Origin: Sphingobium sp. | GTDB taxonomy: Bacteria > Pseudomonadota > Alphaproteobacteria > Sphingomonadales > Sphingomonadaceae | Assembly: GCA_017744605.1 (NCBI GenBank) | Contig: JAGIAZ010000005.1 | Coordinates: 82,197-146,196 of the forward strand | DNA length: 64,000 nt | Direction: 5' to 3' | Shown: piece after piece, positions 47,504 to 55,925 of the stretch | Numbering within the stretch: position 1 is the stretch's first letter | How the letters are laid out: the number at the start of each line of letters is the position of its first letter | Position numbers and translations under genes: made by a program | Notes under the pieces: generated by a model | Told to the model about the DNA's origin: nothing | Seen by the model: the letters and a program-made list of their open reading frames with translations, nothing else | Database searches by the model: none

Positions 47504-48063
47504 GCATCATGACCGACAAAGAAATCTTCGCTGCGATCCGGGCGCGACGTGGGGCCCCGCTCCTGCAAGCGGACGTGGATGCCGTGAATGCGGTGCTGTA
47601 TCCAGCTGGAGAGAAAGCGCCGATGACGATCAGCCAGCGAGGCATTGACCTGATCAAGCGGTGCGAGGGCCTACGGCTGAGCGCCTATCCTGACCCTGGC
47701 ACAGGCGGGGCGCCATGGACTATCGGTTACGGGCACACCGGCCCGGAAGTACGCAAGGGCCTCACCATCACGCAGGCGCAGGCGGATACCTTTCTGGTGG
47801 CAGATATCCAGCGGTTCGAGGCGGACGTGCGGGCACTATGCCCCATCACCACGCAGGGACAGTTCGATGCACTGGTGAGCTTTGCCTACAACGTGGGCCA
47901 GTCCGCTCTCTCCGGCAGCACCATGCGCAAGAAGCATGTTGCGGGGAACTATGCGGGCGCCGCTGCGGAATTTGATCGCTGGGTCTATGCTGGCGGGCGG
48001 ACGATGGCTGGACTTGTCGCGCGCCGCGCGGAAGAGCGCGCGCTCTATGAGGGGCGGGCATGA
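47500..48063 (+). CDS. GH24 lysozyme (endolysin)
   Basis: GIDLIKRCEGLRLSAYPDPGTGGAPWTIGYGHT. Confidence 0.92.
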   Translation: MSIMTDKEIFAAIRARRGAPLLQADVDAVNAVLYPAGEKAPMTISQRGIDLIKRCEGLRLSAYPDPGTGGAPWTIGYGHTGPEVRKGLTITQAQADTFLVADIQRFEADVRALCPITTQGQFDALVSFAYNVGQSALSGSTMRKKHVAGNYAGAAAEFDRWVYAGGRTMAGLVARRAEERALYEGRA

Positions 48064-48353
48064 GCTGGACGGCGCGAGACTGGCGGCAATTTACCGCTCT
48101 CACCCTTCTCGCCCTTGCCGCGATTCCGCTAACGCTCATCAGCGCGATGTCGCGCGTCATCATCTACCTGCAGCCGCACAACAGCTTCGCCTTCTACCTC
48201 GGCTTATCGAACGACGTGCTCATCCTCGTGGACCTGGTCTGCGTGGGGACGATCCTCGGCCGGCGCACCTTCAAGATCAAGGTGGGCGACAACGAGATCA
48301 ACGCCGACGGCGGCGATGGCGAGCGTGTCCTGAACCAAGGAGATGCCGCATGA
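48060..48353 (+). CDS. Two-TM membrane protein (holin/antiholin candidate)
   Basis: LTLLALAAIPLTLISAM and LGLSNDVLILVDLVCVGTIL segments. Confidence 0.5.
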   Translation: MSWTARDWRQFTALTLLALAAIPLTLISAMSRVIIYLQPHNSFAFYLGLSNDVLILVDLVCVGTILGRRTFKIKVGDNEINADGGDGERVLNQGDAA

Positions 48354-48646
48354 TCGGCCTCGCCACCTTCCTCGCCAGGCCGCTGGTCAAGTTCGGCGTG
48401 CCGGTGCTCCTGCTCGTGGGCGCCGCTCTGTGGTTCGCCCTCTGGCTCTCAGGCGTGAAGCATGACGCCAAGCAGGAGGGCGTTACCCAAGAGCGAACTG
48501 GAGCTCTCGTCGAAACCGTCAACCGAATGGAGAATGCCAGTGACACGCGCCGTGACATTGCCAATCCCGCTACTCGCGCTCGCTATGATGAGTGCCTGCG
48601 GTCCGCAAGAACCCCCGAGAACTGTAAGCGATTTCTGCCTCAATGA
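48350..48646 (+). CDS. i-spanin-like (Rz)
   Basis: N-terminal TM, periplasmic helix; contains start of Rz1-like ORF. Confidence 0.7.
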   Translation: MIGLATFLARPLVKFGVPVLLLVGAALWFALWLSGVKHDAKQEGVTQERTGALVETVNRMENASDTRRDIANPATRARYDECLRSARTPENCKRFLPQ

Positions 48647-48779
48647 CCGAGAAGTGAAGTTCGATCCGGCGCCGTCAGCGGACGTGGACGACCGGGGCAA
48701 CAAGCTCGACACTGACCAGACGGTCAAGGACCTTATTGAGCACAATGCAGTTTATCATCGGTTGTGCGATAATAGATAA
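48534..48779 (+). CDS. o-spanin-like lipoprotein (Rz1)
   Basis: MPVTRAVTLPIPLLALAMMSACGPQEPP lipobox; overlaps Rz +1/+2 frame. Confidence 0.65.
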   Translation: MPVTRAVTLPIPLLALAMMSACGPQEPPRTVSDFCLNDREVKFDPAPSADVDDRGNKLDTDQTVKDLIEHNAVYHRLCDNR

Positions 48780-48796
48780 GCCGCCATTCGGAGCGG

Positions 48797-48988
48797 GTGG
48801 CCTTCAAATCCGATTCTCCGACCTACACGCACATCCAGTGCCCGAAATGCGGCCATGAAAAGACACTTGCCACATGGAAGCTCTACAGCCTGTATCGCGA
48901 GAAAGGCTGTCTGACCGAACCCGATTTCAGCAAGCTCGTCTGTTCACGCTGCGGGACTAAGGGCGCCACCGTCAGAGGGAGGGGTTGA
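48797..48988 (+). CDS. Zinc-ribbon protein (GTG start)
   Basis: CPKCGHEKT ... CSRCGTKG. Confidence 0.65.
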   Translation: MAFKSDSPTYTHIQCPKCGHEKTLATWKLYSLYREKGCLTEPDFSKLVCSRCGTKGATVRGRG

Positions 48989-49048
48989 TGGCGCCCCGGG
49001 CCCGATGCACACCCGGTCTAGTGCGCCATGGTTACCGAAACGTTAGCG

Positions 49049-50092
49049 TTAAGCTGCCGGCGCCTCTCGGGCCACTACATCTCGCCTCGGACGGGCTCTC
49101 AGCAGCTTGAGCAGCGGCTTCTCGGCCAGCACATGCACCGCGATGCCAAAGACCACGCAGGCGAGCGCGACGGAGACCGGGATCGCGGCAACTCCCGCTG
49201 GAACGAGCGTCACCAGCGCCAAGATCACCGCTTCGTGATTGAGGTAGAGCGCATAGCTGCTGTCGCCCAGCTTGCCGATGCGCTGCAAGAGCGGGTGCGA
49301 GCCTGCGTGCCGTTCCCAGCATACCAGGCCCAGCACAAGCAACAGGCTCGGAGCCCCGAACGAAAAGGCTTCCCGCGTCTTGTCGTAGCCTATGGCCAGC
49401 ACGAGCATGAACAGCAGGATCGCGGCCCCGGTGATCGCGGCGCCCCAACGTTCCGGCAACTTGCCACGGACAGCCAGCCAACCGATCGCTGTGCCGCCCA
49501 GGAACTCCAGCAGCAGCACGCTCGTCATCTGGTTGAGCAGCGGGCCCTGGTTGTCGATGAGCGTGCCTACAGCGACGCAGCACAAGAAGAAGGCGGCGAG
49601 GATCATAAGCCCGCGCGTCAGGCCCAGCATCATCGCCAGGCCAAAGCAGATATAGAAATAGACCTCGAACGAGAGCGTCCATGCTGCGCCGATGAACCGG
49701 GGCGCGTCCGCCGGCAGCAGCAGCAGGGCTCCAATCGAATGCGTGAAGCTCACCGCGAAAGGCTGGCCGAACGCGGCGGCGGTTGCGAGCAGCAGCAAGA
49801 CCGAGATCCAGTAGATCGGGTAGATGCGGCCGAACCGGCGCGCGATGAAGTCCTTGAAGCTGTATCGGCTCTCGTTGGTGGTCATCACCATGATGAAGCC
49901 GCTCAGCACGAAGAACATGTGAACGCCTGCCCGCCCGAACGCGAACACGTACATCTCGGCTTCGGAGGCGGTGGCCAGATGTCTTTCGATCAAGACCAAA
50001 TGCGCGTGGTAGAGCGCGACCATGAATGCGGCCACGGCTCGCATCACCTGTAATGAATGCAATGTTCCACGCACTTGGTTCATCCGCTCCAT
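49049..50092 (-). CDS. Acyltransferase-3 family O-acyltransferase
   Basis: LQVMRAVAAFMVALYHA, FGRAGVHMFFVLSGFIM, many TMs. Confidence 0.88.
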   Translation of the reverse strand: MERMNQVRGTLHSLQVMRAVAAFMVALYHAHLVLIERHLATASEAEMYVFAFGRAGVHMFFVLSGFIMVMTTNESRYSFKDFIARRFGRIYPIYWISVLLLLATAAAFGQPFAVSFTHSIGALLLLPADAPRFIGAAWTLSFEVYFYICFGLAMMLGLTRGLMILAAFFLCCVAVGTLIDNQGPLLNQMTSVLLLEFLGGTAIGWLAVRGKLPERWGAAITGAAILLFMLVLAIGYDKTREAFSFGAPSLLLVLGLVCWERHAGSHPLLQRIGKLGDSSYALYLNHEAVILALVTLVPAGVAAIPVSVALACVVFGIAVHVLAEKPLLKLLRARPRRDVVAREAPAA

Positions 50093-50159
50093 ATCCGAAT
50101 AGCCGCCCATAACAGGGAAAGTGTGAATAGTCCGCAAAGGAGGGATTTGGTGGATGATT

Positions 50160-50375
50160 TCATGATGCCTTGGCATGCTCTGCCTCCACCGCCTCGCTGG
50201 CCTTGAGGTCGGCGGGGCGAGATATCTGCTCGGCTTCGAAGCGGGCGAAGGCTTGAAAGAGCGGGTGATCGTCGAGGCGTCCAGCTCGGGCAGCTTCTCT
50301 GGAGGCTTTCGCCCAACGGTAACGCATAAAGTCAGCCGCTGCATCCCTATGTCGCTGCTCAGGGGATGAGGTCAT
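50160..50375 (-). CDS. Hypothetical phage protein
   Basis: ATGA overlap with upstream ORF. Confidence 0.5.
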   Translation of the reverse strand: MTSSPEQRHRDAAADFMRYRWAKASREAARAGRLDDHPLFQAFARFEAEQISRPADLKASEAVEAEHAKAS

Positions 50376-51040
50376 GCGGATGCCTTCCCGTGACCGAGAA
50401 AGCGCAAGATCCGATATGCCGCCTGAACACCGTTATTGGTGTTCTGCCGCTGCCAAGCCCCTTCGCGCGGCGACCAGCGGAAGGCCTCGCGCTTGAGTTC
50501 GGCAATGGTCTCAGCTTCCGGCTTCCCGTCGAACAGGAGCTGGATGCGATCGAGCGTGGTGTTTTGCACGAGACGGACGCCGGGGAATTCGATGGAGCGG
50601 TGCTCGACGGTTGCGGCCTGCGCGCTCAAGGCAGCCCTATCGGCCCGGCGGGTCTGGTGATCCAGCCATGAGGTCGGGCGATGAGCGAAGGCGTAGAATT
50701 CCTCACCTTTGCGGCGCTCGGAAGCCATAGCTTTTTGATTGCGTGCAACGGGGAAGTTGGCCGGGCCGGTGATCATGGGATTCGCCGTGCGGGCACCTGC
50801 GGCTTGATAGGCGAGCCAAAGCTGAATGGCCTTGGCAGACCACTGCTCAACCTGTTCAGTAGAGGCGCCACGCTCGACCAATGCGGCGATTCCGTCGCCG
50901 ATTTCCTGCTCAGCGCTAGTGATTGCGCTCTCCGCCCGCTGTTTCGGCGAATGGGAGCGCTCGTTCCAGTTGCGGGAGAACTGATCTAAGCCGCCGACCG
51001 CCGAGAGCAGACGCTGCTTGATATCTTCTTCGCCGCTCAT
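50372..51040 (-). CDS. Protein with polyvalent-protein-type C-terminal domain
   Basis: NTTLDRIQLLFDGKPEAETIAELKREAFRWSPREGAWQRQNTNNGVQAAYRIL. Confidence 0.6.
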   Translation of the reverse strand: MSGEEDIKQRLLSAVGGLDQFSRNWNERSHSPKQRAESAITSAEQEIGDGIAALVERGASTEQVEQWSAKAIQLWLAYQAAGARTANPMITGPANFPVARNQKAMASERRKGEEFYAFAHRPTSWLDHQTRRADRAALSAQAATVEHRSIEFPGVRLVQNTTLDRIQLLFDGKPEAETIAELKREAFRWSPREGAWQRQNTNNGVQAAYRILRFLGHGKASA

Positions 51041-51080
51041 ACGTCCCCCTTATCCTCTTCCCGACCCTGATGGCTGGCGG

Positions 51081-51275
51081 TCATGGCTTTAGTCCTTCGC
51101 GGTCGATTTGAGATTGGACGGACGAGGGCATTTCCTTGAGCGTCATTGGCTTGCCGCAGGTCCGGCAGCGCGGACGGAGCGACGAGTGAAAGATGCGCCA
51201 GCGTCTCGCCCGAACGGTCAGCTTCGGATGCTCGGGACAATGCCAGGTATCTTTGTGCGCGGCCCATCTAGCCAT
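51081..51275 (-). CDS. Zinc-binding small protein
   Basis: WHCPEHPKLTVR...RCRTCGKPM. Confidence 0.55.
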   Translation of the reverse strand: MARWAAHKDTWHCPEHPKLTVRARRWRIFHSSLRPRCRTCGKPMTLKEMPSSVQSQIDREGLKP

Positions 51276-51630
51276 TCCCCTTTCCCTTCATGGCCGAGAA
51301 GGTGGCGAGGGCTGCGTCACATTTCGACCGGGCCAGTTGCAGCGGCACAGCGTCTTCGGGCTCTCCGTCCCAATCGACATAATGCTGGTGCAGCGCTTCC
51401 CTCGCCTCGGCCAGCGCCTCCACCAGAACCTCTATGCCGGGTGCGGGGGTGGAGAGGCGATGGCGGGCGAAGGCTTGGACCCAATAATGGCTGTCATTGT
51501 CTCCGCGCCGAATTTCGGCAGACTTACATTCGATGATGCAGTTGCGGGATTTTTCGATAAGCAGGTTCGCCGCCGCCTCCCGATCCGCTTGGGTGATCTC
51601 CACCCCCTGCTGCTTGTCATGGTTGGGCAT
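51268..51630 (-). CDS. Hypothetical phage protein
   Basis: MPNHDKQQGVEITQADREAAANLLIEKSRN. Confidence 0.55.
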   Translation of the reverse strand: MPNHDKQQGVEITQADREAAANLLIEKSRNCIIECKSAEIRRGDNDSHYWVQAFARHRLSTPAPGIEVLVEALAEAREALHQHYVDWDGEPEDAVPLQLARSKCDAALATFSAMKGKGNG

Positions 51631-51859
51631 GGTGTTCGGCTCCTAATCCTATATCAGCCGCCGTCATCAGTGGCATCGGCAGGAGAATGTCGGCAGCAAT
51701 CATCTCTCGCCGCCCAGCGCGTCGATCTTCAACTTTGCGGCGAAATTCGGCCTCGTAGTCGTAGGCGACTTGAGCAAAACGCGGCCCATGCCGTTGCTCG
51801 ACGACAAATGCGGCTGTGCGCATTCCGAGCATCAGGGCGTCTTCGAATGGAACGGCCAT
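51617..51859 (-). CDS. Hypothetical phage protein
   Basis: MAVPFEDALMLGMRTAAFVVEQRHG; overlaps next start. Confidence 0.5.
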   Translation of the reverse strand: MAVPFEDALMLGMRTAAFVVEQRHGPRFAQVAYDYEAEFRRKVEDRRAGRREMIAADILLPMPLMTAADIGLGAEHHAQP

Positions 51860-51860
51860 C

Positions 51861-52334
51861 CTACCCCTCCCTCTCTTTGGACGCGCCGATCTCCTGGGTG
51901 GCGAGGGCTCTTAGGGCGGCTGCGACAGCTGCGTTCGTAGCCGTGTCGAGCCGGAAAAAACCGAGCTGGCCTTTGCACGGGATGAGCGGAAGCGGGGTCG
52001 CATCGTTCAAGACGAAGCCATAGCGTCCGAAGAACCAATCGCTCTCCATCTCGGTCACGCAATCGACGATGCGCGCAATGCCGACGACACCGCCGCGAGG
52101 CAGATCATATTCGCTCGGCGCGCACTCGCTCTTGCTGACGCCGGCATGCACGATGAACCAGCCTCTGCCCTTGGTTGGCCAGTCGCGGTTCTCAACGTCC
52201 TTGCCATCGTGGAAGATGTTGTGCGGATAGGGCTGCTTGATCGACAGAGCCTTAATCTCGCCGCGCTCAATCCTGCCCGCCAACGCCAGCAACGCCTCCC
52301 CGCGTCCTTCGGGCTGTGGGGATGGGTTAGGCAC
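51861..52334 (-). CDS. ASCH-domain protein
   Basis: ALSIKQPYPHNIFHDGKDVENRDWPTKGRGWFIVHAG. Confidence 0.8.
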   Translation of the reverse strand: MPNPSPQPEGRGEALLALAGRIERGEIKALSIKQPYPHNIFHDGKDVENRDWPTKGRGWFIVHAGVSKSECAPSEYDLPRGGVVGIARIVDCVTEMESDWFFGRYGFVLNDATPLPLIPCKGQLGFFRLDTATNAAVAAALRALATQEIGASKEREG

Positions 52335-52755
52335 TGACCCGCTCCCATTCCGCGGGATCGATGCCCGGCTGCTGATAGTCGGCGATCTTGCCAGCCCCGT
52401 CGATTTTCAGGATGATGTAGTCGCCATAACCATTGTCGCCGTGGCAGAGGAAATCGCCCGGCACGTAGTAGTCGCGATACTTGGCGATGCGCTCGCCGTT
52501 CTTATCGAGCAGCCAATATTCGCCATCGTCGCACACCTTGTAGTGGACGTTGGCCGTCATGTCTTTGGGCCAGCCCTCGATGCGACCTTCCGCGAGATTG
52601 ATCTTGACGCGCCACCGATCGTTGTCGGCGCCGAAGATGGTCGGGTTTTCGTCCGTTTCATCGACGCCGTTGACCGATGCATCCTCCCAATAGCGAACGC
52701 CGGCATCGACTTCGATGTGTGTCGCCCCCGCATTCTGGCCCATATCCTCAGTCAT
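52327..52755 (-). CDS. Hypothetical phage protein
   Basis: MTEDMGQNAGATHIEVDAGVRYWEDASVNG; coding-like, coupled ends. Confidence 0.55.
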   Translation of the reverse strand: MTEDMGQNAGATHIEVDAGVRYWEDASVNGVDETDENPTIFGADNDRWRVKINLAEGRIEGWPKDMTANVHYKVCDDGEYWLLDKNGERIAKYRDYYVPGDFLCHGDNGYGDYIILKIDGAGKIADYQQPGIDPAEWERVSA

Positions 52756-53011
52756 CGACGATCTCCGTTTCGCAAGTGCTGCTCGACAGATTGATGCCCA
52801 TATCGTTCGACGGGCCGTAGCCTTCGATGAACGACGGCAGCCAATCGACGAGGCCGCGAGCATGAAGCTGGGCAAGGTGCTGGGCGTGATCTTCGATTGT
52901 GTCGAAGGGATAGAAGCTCGCGCGGAACTCCTCCATGAAGGCGTCGTCGAACTTCTCCGCGTCCAGCTCGACCTCAATCCGCTGGGTCACATCGACCGTG
53001 AACTTGGTCAT
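52748..53011 (-). CDS. Hypothetical phage protein
   Basis: MTKFTVDVTQRIEVELDAEKFDDAFMEEFRASFY. Confidence 0.55.
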   Translation of the reverse strand: MTKFTVDVTQRIEVELDAEKFDDAFMEEFRASFYPFDTIEDHAQHLAQLHARGLVDWLPSFIEGYGPSNDMGINLSSSTCETEIVDD

Positions 53012-53258
53012 CTGCTTGTCCTTTCATGATGTGGTTGCGGAGGGAGATTCCGTCAGATGTCAGGCGATCGCGGTGGAAGGCCACTGGCTCGGATAGCCCT
53101 CGTGATCTCAGCGCGCTCTGCTCACGCATATGCATCCATGCGCGTGTCAGATAATCGCCGTTAAAGGCTTCTCTTGCCGACAAGATGTTGAACCGCATCT
53201 TCGGCGTCAGCCCCTTCTCTAGGGCCGCCATCCGCTCAAGGTCGGTGGGGGGATTCAT
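52974..53258 (-). CDS. Hypothetical phage protein
   Basis: MNPPTDLERMAALEKGLTPKMRFNILSAREAFNGDYLTRAWMH; ATGA coupled to MTase stop. Confidence 0.5.
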   Translation of the reverse strand: MNPPTDLERMAALEKGLTPKMRFNILSAREAFNGDYLTRAWMHMREQSALRSRGLSEPVAFHRDRLTSDGISLRNHIMKGQADDQVHGRCDPAD

Positions 53259-54751
53259 GCTGCGAGGCTTTCGGATTTGATCTGGTCGACGAGATGGATG
53301 CGCTCGCCGATCCAGCGCATCACCGGGACCGCCATGCTGTTGCCGAGCATCTTGTAGCGCGGGCCATCGGCCATCATGCGGCCGCGGTAAGGGATCAGCG
53401 TGAAGTCGTCGGGAAAGCCCTGAAGGCGCTCGCACTCGCGCGGGGTGAGGCGGCGGACCCCCGATCGAACGATGTAGTCGCCACCCTGGTTTCCGCCCAC
53501 AGGGCCGCCCGCCATCACGGGCTGTGCAACGTCTGTCTCGCGCGCCTTGTAATCCTTCCCGCTGTTCATCGGCATGATGGAGAAGGCGACGGCAGCTGCC
53601 TGGGGCGATTGCGAGCCCAGCGAGCCGAACACATGCTCGGACGAGCAACAATCCTCGCGACTGTTGAACGCGATCGGCGAGCATATAGCCCCAACACCGA
53701 GCCCGCCTCTTCCACCATTGGGCGTCAAGATGGCATTGGCCGTTCCGTCAGATCGCCATTCAAGGTTCGGCACACCGTTCCGGCCACGCTCCATGAGAAC
53801 GAATGTCTCGCTCTCGAAGTCCTGTCTGCCATGCGGGCCACCATGCGAATTCAACGCGGCGGAAACGTCAATTGGCCCAGCGGTATTATTTCCACCGAAG
53901 GCGATAAGATGTCCGTGTCCGTGGTTGGCGTCTTGGCCGGAACATCCCTGAAGCCGACTAAAGCTGGCATCGAGGCATGGAGCTACCTCTTGCGCAATTA
54001 GCCCTTCGTCGCAATCAAAGTCGGTCCCGAGGCCGCCACCTCCAGTGCTGCGGCTAGGGCTGGTGGGAGCGCTTTGCCCCGGGCCTCTGCGCGGCGCAGG
54101 ATGCCCCGACAGGCCGTGGCGCTCAAAAAGTACCGCTGCGGCACGTCGCCAGTCTCCAAGATATCCGACAACGAAGACGCGACGGCGGCGCTGTGGAACT
54201 CCGGCATATTGTGCGTCGAGCACTCGGTAGGCGATCCCGTACCCGAGTTCTTGTAGTCCGGCCAGGAAACATCCGAACGCATGGTCTTCGTCTGCGTCGT
54301 AGCTATCTTCGACCACGATCTCTTCCCCGTCTTCGGGTCCGTCACCGGTGTCCAAGTCGATTTGCGGTGGACAGAAATCGGGAGCGTCGTGGGAAAGCGC
54401 GCTGAAAACTCCGGGGACATTCTCCCAGACGACCCAGCGGGGGCGTGCACGACCAGCAAGCTTGAGAAATTCGAGGGCCAAGTTGCCACGGTCATCAGCC
54501 AGTCCGCCTCTGAGACCTGCGATGCTGAACGACTGGCAGGGGGTTCCTCCGACAAGAAGGTCAACTGGTCCAAATTCGTCGCCTTGTATTTGGGTGAAGT
54601 CGCCCACGAGGGGGACGTCGGGATAGTAGTGGGCCAGCACAGCGCGGGGAGCGGCCTCGATCTCGGCATAGCAGAGCGCCTGCCATCCGAGCGGCTTCCA
54701 AGCTGCCGTGGGGGCACTGATGCCGGAACAGACATCGATGTAGCGGATCAC
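53255..54751 (-). CDS. DNA (cytosine-5) methyltransferase
   Basis: IDVCSGISAPTAAWKPLGW, GGTPCQSFS, WENVPG, RRLTPRECERLQGFPDDFT. Confidence 0.93.
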   Translation of the reverse strand: MIRYIDVCSGISAPTAAWKPLGWQALCYAEIEAAPRAVLAHYYPDVPLVGDFTQIQGDEFGPVDLLVGGTPCQSFSIAGLRGGLADDRGNLALEFLKLAGRARPRWVVWENVPGVFSALSHDAPDFCPPQIDLDTGDGPEDGEEIVVEDSYDADEDHAFGCFLAGLQELGYGIAYRVLDAQYAGVPQRRRRVFVVGYLGDWRRAAAVLFERHGLSGHPAPRRGPGQSAPTSPSRSTGGGGLGTDFDCDEGLIAQEVAPCLDASFSRLQGCSGQDANHGHGHLIAFGGNNTAGPIDVSAALNSHGGPHGRQDFESETFVLMERGRNGVPNLEWRSDGTANAILTPNGGRGGLGVGAICSPIAFNSREDCCSSEHVFGSLGSQSPQAAAVAFSIMPMNSGKDYKARETDVAQPVMAGGPVGGNQGGDYIVRSGVRRLTPRECERLQGFPDDFTLIPYRGRMMADGPRYKMLGNSMAVPVMRWIGERIHLVDQIKSESLAA

Positions 54752-54907
54752 CGCCCTTCCCCCGCAATATCCTGTGAGGGGGAGAGGTGGGAGGAGGTGC
54801 GGTAAAACTGCGGTATCAGCCCGAGATGTTCCGTCTTGAATCCCGCTCTGTTCCGTGAATGTGCCTGCACATCCTTTCGGAAAAACCGCTGAAATCCGCG
54901 ACTTCCG

Positions 54908-54959
54908 TAGCCTTCCAAGCTTGTGATGCGGGTTCGATCCCCGCTACCCGCTCCAGCCT
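54908..54959 (+). repeat. attR core, duplicated 3' part of tRNA-Gly
   Basis: Identical 52 bp to attL; lacks 5' tRNA half. Confidence 0.95.
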
Positions 54960-55091
54960 CTCGCCACATCGCGCCCCATTACAATTTGACACAATCTTGC
55001 CCCGGCGCGACAAAGTCGCGTGACAAGTCTATCCTAGAAGCCTCCTCACAGCGTCGCCCCACACGGCGCTGCCCCTACAAGGAAGCTTCCG

Positions 55092-55766
55092 ATGCCCAAG
55101 ATCTCCCACATAGTTCTGGCAGCCGGCCTTCTCTCCCTCAGTGCCGGCGTCATGGCGCAACCGCCTGCTCCTCCCCCTGGCGCGCCCGACGCCGGCCCGC
55201 GCATGAAAGCGCCCGAAACGCGCCCAGAACCTCGGGCAGAGCTCAAGGCCCGGCTCGAGGCCCGTTTCGACCGCATGGACGCCAATCATGACGGCAAGAT
55301 CGACGAGAAAGACATCGAGGTGCGCCGCGCCGCGCGCATTGCGGAGCATTTTGCCGAGATCGACACCGACAAGGACGGCTCGATCAGCAAGGCGGAATTC
55401 GCCGCTGCCGAAGAGCGGCGCGGCCCGCCGCGCTTCGCACGGATGGAAAGCCCTGGCCGCGCCATGCTGTTCAGCCGTCGCGGCCGCGAAGGCATGATGA
55501 TGATGCGCGGCCGCCCGCCCTTCGCACCGCCTCCCGGCGGTTTCGAGGGCGGCGCCCCGGGCCGTCCTGGTAAAAGTGCCGTTGACCGCAAGCCGGGCGA
55601 TGCGCTCACCAAATCCGATTTCGTCAATCAGGGCCTCGCCCGCTTCGACAAGATCGACACCGATCACGACGGCAGGATTTCCCCCGCAGAGCGTAAAGCC
55701 GCCCGTCCGATGCGCGATCCCCGCAAAATGCCCCCGCCCCCTCAGACTCCACAGTCGGGGCAGTGA
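55092..55766 (+). CDS. Exported EF-hand protein
   Basis: Signal peptide; DANHDGKIDEKD, DTDKDGSISKAE, DTDHDGRISPAE. Confidence 0.87.
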   Translation: MPKISHIVLAAGLLSLSAGVMAQPPAPPPGAPDAGPRMKAPETRPEPRAELKARLEARFDRMDANHDGKIDEKDIEVRRAARIAEHFAEIDTDKDGSISKAEFAAAEERRGPPRFARMESPGRAMLFSRRGREGMMMMRGRPPFAPPPGGFEGGAPGRPGKSAVDRKPGDALTKSDFVNQGLARFDKIDTDHDGRISPAERKAARPMRDPRKMPPPPQTPQSGQ

Positions 55767-55771
55767 GGCTG

Positions 55772-55819
55772 CACGGCCGATCCGCTGCGGTTTCCCCCAC
55801 TTCCGCCGGATCGGCCGTG
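55772..55819 (+). terminator. Long hairpin (12-bp arms) between EF-hand gene and response regulator
   Basis: CACGGCCGATCC ... GGATCGGCCGTG, no clear U tract. Confidence 0.5.
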
Positions 55820-55925
55820 TCATCTCATGCGCGCCCACAAAGCTTGCCGCGCTTGCATCTTCTCGACATTGCCGCCACCGAAGCATGAACACCATGCTCC
55901 GGTCCTTTTTTCGTGAGGCACTGCC

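Larger units (their letters stand above)
13778..54959. mobile_element. Integrated temperate prophage, short-tailed (P22-like) organisation
   Basis: 52-bp perfect terminal direct repeats, integrase, repressor/cro, replication, terL, portal, capsid, lysis, tail genes. Confidence 0.96.

Noticed and set aside
48797-48835. tRNA T-arm-like sequence (cttcaaatccgattctccgacc)
   Set aside because: No pairing T-stem, acceptor or anticodon arm; it encodes the zinc-ribbon protein start.
51037-51267. 76-aa minus ORF
   Set aside because: Overlapping 64-aa frame (51081-51275) has Cys motifs; this frame lacks protein-like features.
54908-54959. Second tRNA-Gly gene
   Set aside because: Only the 3' part of the tRNA is present; it is the attR duplication.
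13778-54959. Integrative conjugative element or transposon
   Set aside because: No conjugation, relaxase or transposase genes seen; terminase, portal, capsid and lysis genes indicate a prophage.
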